Of a DNA stretch of 64,000 bases, positions 59,918 through 64,000 are shown one piece after another. The notes beneath the pieces were generated by a model. It worked only from the letters and a program-made list of their open reading frames with translations, did no database searches and was not told the origin of the DNA. A program made the translations under genes and the position numbers. The DNA comes from CAVTWS01 sp963738445 (lineage in GTDB: Bacteria > Actinomycetota > Acidimicrobiia > Acidimicrobiales > SHLQ01). The stretch covers positions 372,001 to 436,000 of the forward strand of contig CAVTWS010000004.1 of assembly GCA_963738445.1 (NCBI GenBank), in the 5' to 3' direction. The first letter of the stretch is position 1. Each line of letters starts with the position of its first letter.

Positions 59918-60745
59918 GCCTGCTCTGTTCGCCTGCGGCCAAGGGCTCGCCCGGCGTCACGCTGACCGCGCTCGGCGTCGCCGCGGCCTGGCCGACCACC
60001 GACCGGCCAGCCGCAAGGTGCTGGTCGAGGCCGACCCGTCCGGTGGCGTCGCTGGCCGTGCGCTACCAGCTCGGACGCCAGCCCGGCCTGATCACCCTCG
60101 CCGCCGCGGGCCGCCACGGTCCTTGACCGCCGCGACGACCTGTGGGCCCACGCCCAGAAGCTCCCCGGCGGCCTGGCGGTGATCGTCGCGCCCGAGCGGT
60201 CCGACCGGGCCCGCCAGGTCCTCGAACCCGTCCGGTGCCCGGCTCGCCGGCTGGCTGCGCGACGCTGCCCGACGTCGCCGCGATCGCCGACTGCGGCCGC
60301 CTCGCCCCCGACCCGGCCAGCGCCGGGTTCGTGCGCCGACGCCGACCTGGTGCTCATGGTCGCCCGACCCGACCGGCGAGCAGCATCCACCCTGCGGCGG
60401 CGATCGGCCGCGCCCTCGCCGACAGCAGGACGCCGGGTCGCGTGGGTGCTCATCGGAGACGGGCCCACACCGCAGCCGAGGTCGAGCGCGTCACCGGCCT
60501 CCCGGTCGCCCGCGATCCTGCCTGACGACCACGGCCGGCGCCGCCGCACTGGCCGCCGGCCGCACCGGTCGCCGGCTTCGGTCGCTCGCCGCTCGTCCGC
60601 GAGATCGCCGGCCTCGCCACCGACCTCGCCGGCATCGTCCGCCCAGTGCCGGTCGACCGCTGCCGAGACGACAGCGGTCGAGCCGCCGAGCCGCTGCGGT
60701 CACTCGCCGCCGCGGCGGCGCGCGTCGGCGGGCGGTGCCCGATGA
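59914..60745 (+). CDS. CpaE/MinD-like ATPase homologue (several frameshifts)
   Basis: About 275 aa after joining frames. The start SLLCSPAAKGSPGVTLTALG resembles the deviant Walker A of ParA/MinD proteins (KGSPGVT). Then come VLVEADPSGGV (Walker A' aspartate), RYQLGRQPGLITLAAAGRH, GGLAVIVAPERSDRARQVLE, ADCGRLAPDPASAGFV (Walker B region), ADLVLMVARP, RVAWVLIGDG, AEVERVTGLPVAR and a C-terminal SPLVREIAGLATDLAGIV-like end. CpaE proteins place Tad machinery in the cell. It joins the TadA gene by ATGA at 60742-60745. Confidence 0.6.
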
Positions 60746-62066
60746 CCGGCTTCGACTCGCTGCTGGTCAACCGGCTCCACGCCGCCGTCGGCGAAGCGCT
60801 CGACGAACGCGACGCCGCCGCCGAATCGGCCGGACGGCGCGGGCCTCGCGTCGAGCGACCGGCGCCAACTCGCCCGCCAGCTCGTCAACCAGCAACTCAC
60901 CGTGCTCGACGCCGAACGCCTCACCGCAGGCGCCGCACCGGTCACCGACAACGAGGCCACGCGCCTGACCACCGCGGTGCTGAACCGCCTGTTCGGGCTC
61001 GGGCGCCTGCAGGGCTACATCGACGACCCGCAGTGGACCGACATCCACGCCAACGGCTGTGACGAGGTGTGGCTCACCCGCACCGACGGCACCGTCCACC
61101 AGGGCGATCCCGGTCGCCGACACCGACGCCGAGCTGATCGAGCTCATCCAGACCCAGGCCCGACGCGGCCGGTCCGAGCAACGCTGGGACCCGGCCTCAC
61201 CGGAGCTCGACATGCGCCTCCCGTCAGGGGACCGGCTGCATGCCATTGCGTGGGTGTCGGGGCGGCCGTCGGTGTCGATCCGCCGCCACAACTTCGACAT
61301 CGGCCACGCTCGAGACAACTCGATCGGGCTCGGCACGATCTCGGAGTCGCTGTGGCACCTGCTGCGGGCGATGGTGCAAGGCCCGGTTCAACGTGATCGT
61401 CGCCGGCGGCACCGGCGCCGGCAAGACCACGCTGTTGCGTTGCCTGATCAACGAGGTCCCCGCGACCGAGCGGATCATCACCGTCGAGGACTCCCTCGAG
61501 ATCGGCCTCGACCACTTCGCCGAGCTGCACCCCAACTACGTCGACCTCGAAGCCCGCGACGCCAACCTCGAAGGCGTCGGCGAGTTCCCGATGCACCGCC
61601 TGGTGCGGTCGGGGCTGCGGATGCAACCCGACCGGGTCATCGTCGGCGAGGTCCGCGGCGCCGAGGCGCTGCCGATGATGCTCGCCATGTCGCAAGGCAA
61701 CGACGGGTCGATGTGCACCATCCACGCCGACTCCAGCCACGGCGTGTTCACCCGCCTGCAGATGTACATGGCGATGACCCCGGAACGCTTCGACGTCGAG
61801 GTCACGAACCTGATGATCGCCAACGCCGTGCACTTCATCGTGCACCTCGCCCGCCTCGACACCAACGAACGCGTCGTGACCATCGGTCCGGGAGATCACC
61901 GGCGCCGACGGCCCGATCGTGGCGTCGAACGAGATCTACGCCCCCGACGACACCGGGCGGGCAGTGCCCCGGTTCCCGTTCCACGACGACCACGCTCGCC
62001 CGCCTCGAACGGGTCGGGTTCGACGCCGGTGGCTCGAACCTCGCACACGCCGGGTGGGACCGATGA
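60742..62066 (+). CDS. TadA/CpaF secretion ATPase (about five frameshifts)
   Basis: About 440 aa after joining frames. It is the hexameric motor of Tad pili. Visible in order: LVNQQLTVLDAERLTAG, LFGLGRLQGYIDDPQWTDIH, ANGCDEVWLTRTDG, DMRLPSGDRLHAI, SIRRHNFD, Walker A AGGTGAGKTTLLR at about 222-233, the Asp box TVEDSLEI, Walker B RVIVGEVRGAEA, the His box CTIHADSSHG and a C-terminal LDTNERVVTIG. Frame changes occur near 60832, 61110, 61380, 61889 and 61989, each needing one base to be skipped. It overlaps tadB by ATGA. Confidence 0.82.
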
Positions 62067-62927
62067 ACGCCCTGATCGCCGCCGTGTTCGGTGCCGGCAT
62101 CGGCCTCGGCACTGCTGCTCGTCGCCGCCGGCATCCGAGGCCACCGCATCCTGCCGCCCCTGCGCCGGCCTGGTCCCGGGCGCCGCCCGAACCGAGACCG
62201 CCGTGGCCTGGCTCGCCGGCGCCGTCGTCGCCGGGCTGGTCGTCTACGCGGCTGCTCGGGTGGCCCGTCGCCGCGGTCCTCGCCGCCGGCGCCGTGGTGT
62301 GGCTGCCGCGGCCGCTCGCGGCCCGCAACGACCGGCCACGGGTGGTGGCCCGCACCGAGGCGATCGCGTCGTGGGCCGAGATGATCCGCGACAACATGGC
62401 CGGCTCGGCCGGACTCGAACAGGCCCTCCTCGCGTCGTGCCGCGTCGGACCAAGGGCCGATCGGCCCGGAGCTGCGACGCTTCGCTGCCCGCCTCGACCA
62501 GCATGCCGACTCACCGACGCGCTGGTCCGTCTCGGCGCACGACCTGAACCATCCCTCGGCCGACATGGTCGTCGTCGCGTTGGTGAACGCCGCGCGGATG
62601 GAAGCCCGCGAGCTCGGGCCGCTGCTGGGCCGCCTCGCCGAAACCATCCGCGGCGACGTCCGCATGCGTCTTCGGGTCGAGGTCGGCCGGGCCCGCATCC
62701 GCACCTCGGCCCGGATCGTCGTCGCGACCACCGCCGTCACCATCGGGTTCCTGTTCGTGTTCTCCCGGCAACTCCTCGACGCCTACGACTCGCACCGCCG
62801 GGCAGCTGTGGCTGCTCGTCGTCGCCGCCGTGTTCGCGGCCGGCGGATGGATGCTGCACACCTACGGCCAGATCGAGATGCCCGAACGGTTCTCCGCCCG
62901 CACGCACCGCACGGCGGCCCCCGATGA
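62063..62927 (+). CDS. TadB-like pilus inner-membrane protein (several frameshifts)
   Basis: About 285 aa after joining frames. Helices at the N-terminus (NALIAAVFGAGIGLG, LLLVAAGI) and WLAGAVVAGLVVYAA, VAAVLAAGAVVWLP are followed by the T2SSF-type domain: RTEAIASWAEMIRDNMAGSA, GLEQALLASC, DMVVVALVNAARMEARELG and LLGRLAETIRGDVRMRLRVE, and then VTIGFLFVFSRQLLDAY. The frame changes near 62111, 62165, 62256, 62450 and 62798. TadB and TadC form the platform on which TadA acts. The junction with TadC is ATGA at 62924. Confidence 0.75.
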
Positions 62928-63898
62928 ACCCCAGCGTGATCGTCGCGGTGCTCGGCGCCGGCGTCGGCGCTGGGCCTGCTGATCGATCATCCGGGCCCTG
63001 CAGCCCCGAGCCGTCGCCGCTCGACGCCGGCCTCGCCGCCCTCGACCGGCCCGGCGTCTCCATCGCCGCGCTCGACTCGAACCACCGACGACGCCTCAGC
63101 ATGGCGGGTCCGCAGCGGTGGCTCGCCGGCGGCGGCCTGCACCTCATGCGCCTCGCTGGCCTGGCCGACCGCCCGAAGCTGGCCGACCAGCTCCGGGTCC
63201 TCGACAAACCCCTCGAACGCCACGCCTACGAGAAGCTCCTCGCCGGCACCGCCGGGTTCGCGCTCCCGTGTCATCGTCGCCGCCGCCCTCGGCATTGCCG
63301 GCACGCCGATCTCACCGGTCGTCGTCGCTGCTCGGCGCGACCGGCTTGGGCGCCGGCAGGGTTCTTCTACCCCGACCTGCCGCTCGCCGAGCGGGTCGGC
63401 GCAGCGCCGGCAGGCGTTCCGGCACGCCTTCTCCGCCTACCTCGACCTGGTCACGATCCTGCTCGCCGGCGGCGCCGGGATCGAATCCGCCCTCGAAGGC
63501 GCCGCCGACGCCGGCGACGGCTGGGCGTTCGCCGAGATCCGCCGAGCGCTGCGCCGCGCCCGGTTCACCCGCGCGCACCCCGTGGGAAGCGTTCGACACG
63601 CTCGGCACCGAACTCGGCGTCAACGAACTCAACGAACTCGCCGCCAGCGTGTCATTGGCCGGCGGGCACGGCGCCCGCATCAAGCACTCCCTCACCGCCA
63701 AAGCCGACGCCCTGCGCGCCAGCCAAGCCGCCGAACTCGAAACCAACCGCCGAAGCCCGCACCGAAAAGATGATCGTCCCCGTCGTCGTGATGATCCTCG
63801 GGCTGGTGCTGTTCATCGCCTTCGGCGCCGTCGACGCCATCACCGACAGCGGCAGCCAGTTCGCACCTTCCACCCCGACCACCCTCACCGGAGGCTGA
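62924..63898 (+). CDS. TadC-like pilus inner-membrane protein (several frameshifts)
   Basis: About 320 aa after joining frames. NPSVIVAVLGAGVGAG begins the first helix. Then come LSMAGPQRWLAGGGLHLMRL, LDKPLERHAYEKLLAG, VIVAAALGIAG, FFYPDLPLAERV, FRHAFSAYLDLVTILLAGG, GIESALEGAADAGDGWAF, PWEAFDTLGTELGVNELNEL, LAGGHGARIKHSLTAKADAL and the final helix MIVPVVVMILGLVLFIAFG. These are the T2SSF features of TadC. Indels are seen near 62973, 62985, 63268, 63329, 63358, 63408, 63577 and 63745. Confidence 0.78.
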   Translation: MNPSVIVAVLGAGVGAGPADRSSGPCSPEPSPLDAGLAALDRPGVSIAALDSNHRRRLSMAGPQRWLAGGGLHLMRLAGLADRPKLADQLRVLDKPLERHAYEKLLAGTAGFALPCHRRRRPRHCRHADLTGRRRCSARPAWAPAGFFYPDLPLAERVGAAPAGVPARLLRLPRPGHDPARRRRRDRIRPRRRRRRRRRLGVRRDPPSAAPRPVHPRAPRGKRSTRSAPNSASTNSTNSPPACHWPAGTAPASSTPSPPKPTPCAPAKPPNSKPTAEARTEKMIVPVVVMILGLVLFIAFGAVDAITDSGSQFAPSTPTTLTGG

Positions 63899-63969
63899 CC
63901 CGGACCAGGCGCGAACCCAACCACACAGCACCCCGCCAACCGGTAGGGGCGGGCGAAAGGACAACACCC

Positions 63970-64000
63970 ATGCAGGCGATGCGCAGACTACATCGAGTTC
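63970..64000 (+). CDS. Start of a further Tad-operon gene (cut by window edge)
   Basis: ATG 63970 follows a GAAAGGA site and opens MQAMRRLHRV. The short basic start 71 bp after tadC, where pilin or TadE-like genes normally lie, suggests a pilin or pseudopilin. Too little is visible to say more. Confidence 0.4.
   Translation, partial: MQAMRRLHRV

Noticed and set aside
57702..63898. Programmed ribosomal frameshifting at each break
   Set aside because: There are no common slippery heptamers or downstream structures, and there are too many events per gene; sequence error or decay is simpler.

Overview
The window is high-GC actinobacterial DNA. Two WhiB-family proteins, a SenX3/RegX3-type two-component pair, a DUF2342 zincin, a UPF0182 membrane protein, an MreB and an 11-nt-unit PHO box all point to Actinomycetota. 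The gene mix is compatible with Acidimicrobiia, but that class-level placement is inference. Many genes appear to be leaderless: a TANNNT -10 hexamer lies 6-8 nt before the start codon, and this settles several otherwise ambiguous starts.

Layout. 0-2.3 kb: tail of a VWA protein, a WhiB whose 3' end runs into five 31-bp hairpin repeats, tatA, a second WhiB on the other strand and a small unknown gene. 2.4-11.6 kb: a phosphate block (ppk, PHO box, pstS-pstC-pstA-pstB, phoU, sensor kinase, response regulator). 11.7-26.9 kb: envelope and housekeeping genes (MFS protein, DUF2342 zincin, sugar-epimerase-like protein, a HtrA-like protein without its catalytic histidine, MoaE, MreB, HEAT protein, PDZ-Lon protease, DivIVA-like coiled coil, UPF0182). 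27.1-29.9 kb: a chromosomal Tad cluster (TadE-like, TadG-like, and a Flp-type prepilin fused to a large Thr-linked extracellular domain). 29.9-51 kb: SDR, NTF2-like, DUF4012, a predicted LAxTG surface protein, CbbX-like AAA+, ABC-F, DEAD-box helicase, DUF2207, BI-1, YbaK/Mug pair, zinc dehydrogenase, M28 peptidase, SDR-DUF2867, GGDEF-EAL and a metallo-beta-lactamase.

From 51.07 kb an initiator tRNA gene is followed by what reads as the left part of an integrative element: an arm-site-like repeat, a 1012-aa PHP-SMC/AAA ATPase (TrlF type) in the cargo slot, a tyrosine integrase, an excisionase-like wHTH protein and a lytic transglycosylase/M23 peptidase. A repeat-rich divergent control region then precedes a Tad-type pilus/secretion operon (lipoprotein, exported protein, SAF/CpaB-like, CpaE-like, TadA ATPase, TadB, TadC, start of a further gene) that runs off the right edge. 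The right end of the element is not in the window.

The Tad operon at 57.7-63.9 kb carries about twenty apparent single-base indels, mostly insertions, yet five consecutive gene junctions are still perfect ATGA overlaps and every domain motif is intact in one frame or another. Three similar isolated events occur in the chromosomal part (two in UPF0182, one in DUF4012). Sequence error in a poorly covered stretch is the simplest explanation. The products below are described as reconstructed across frames.
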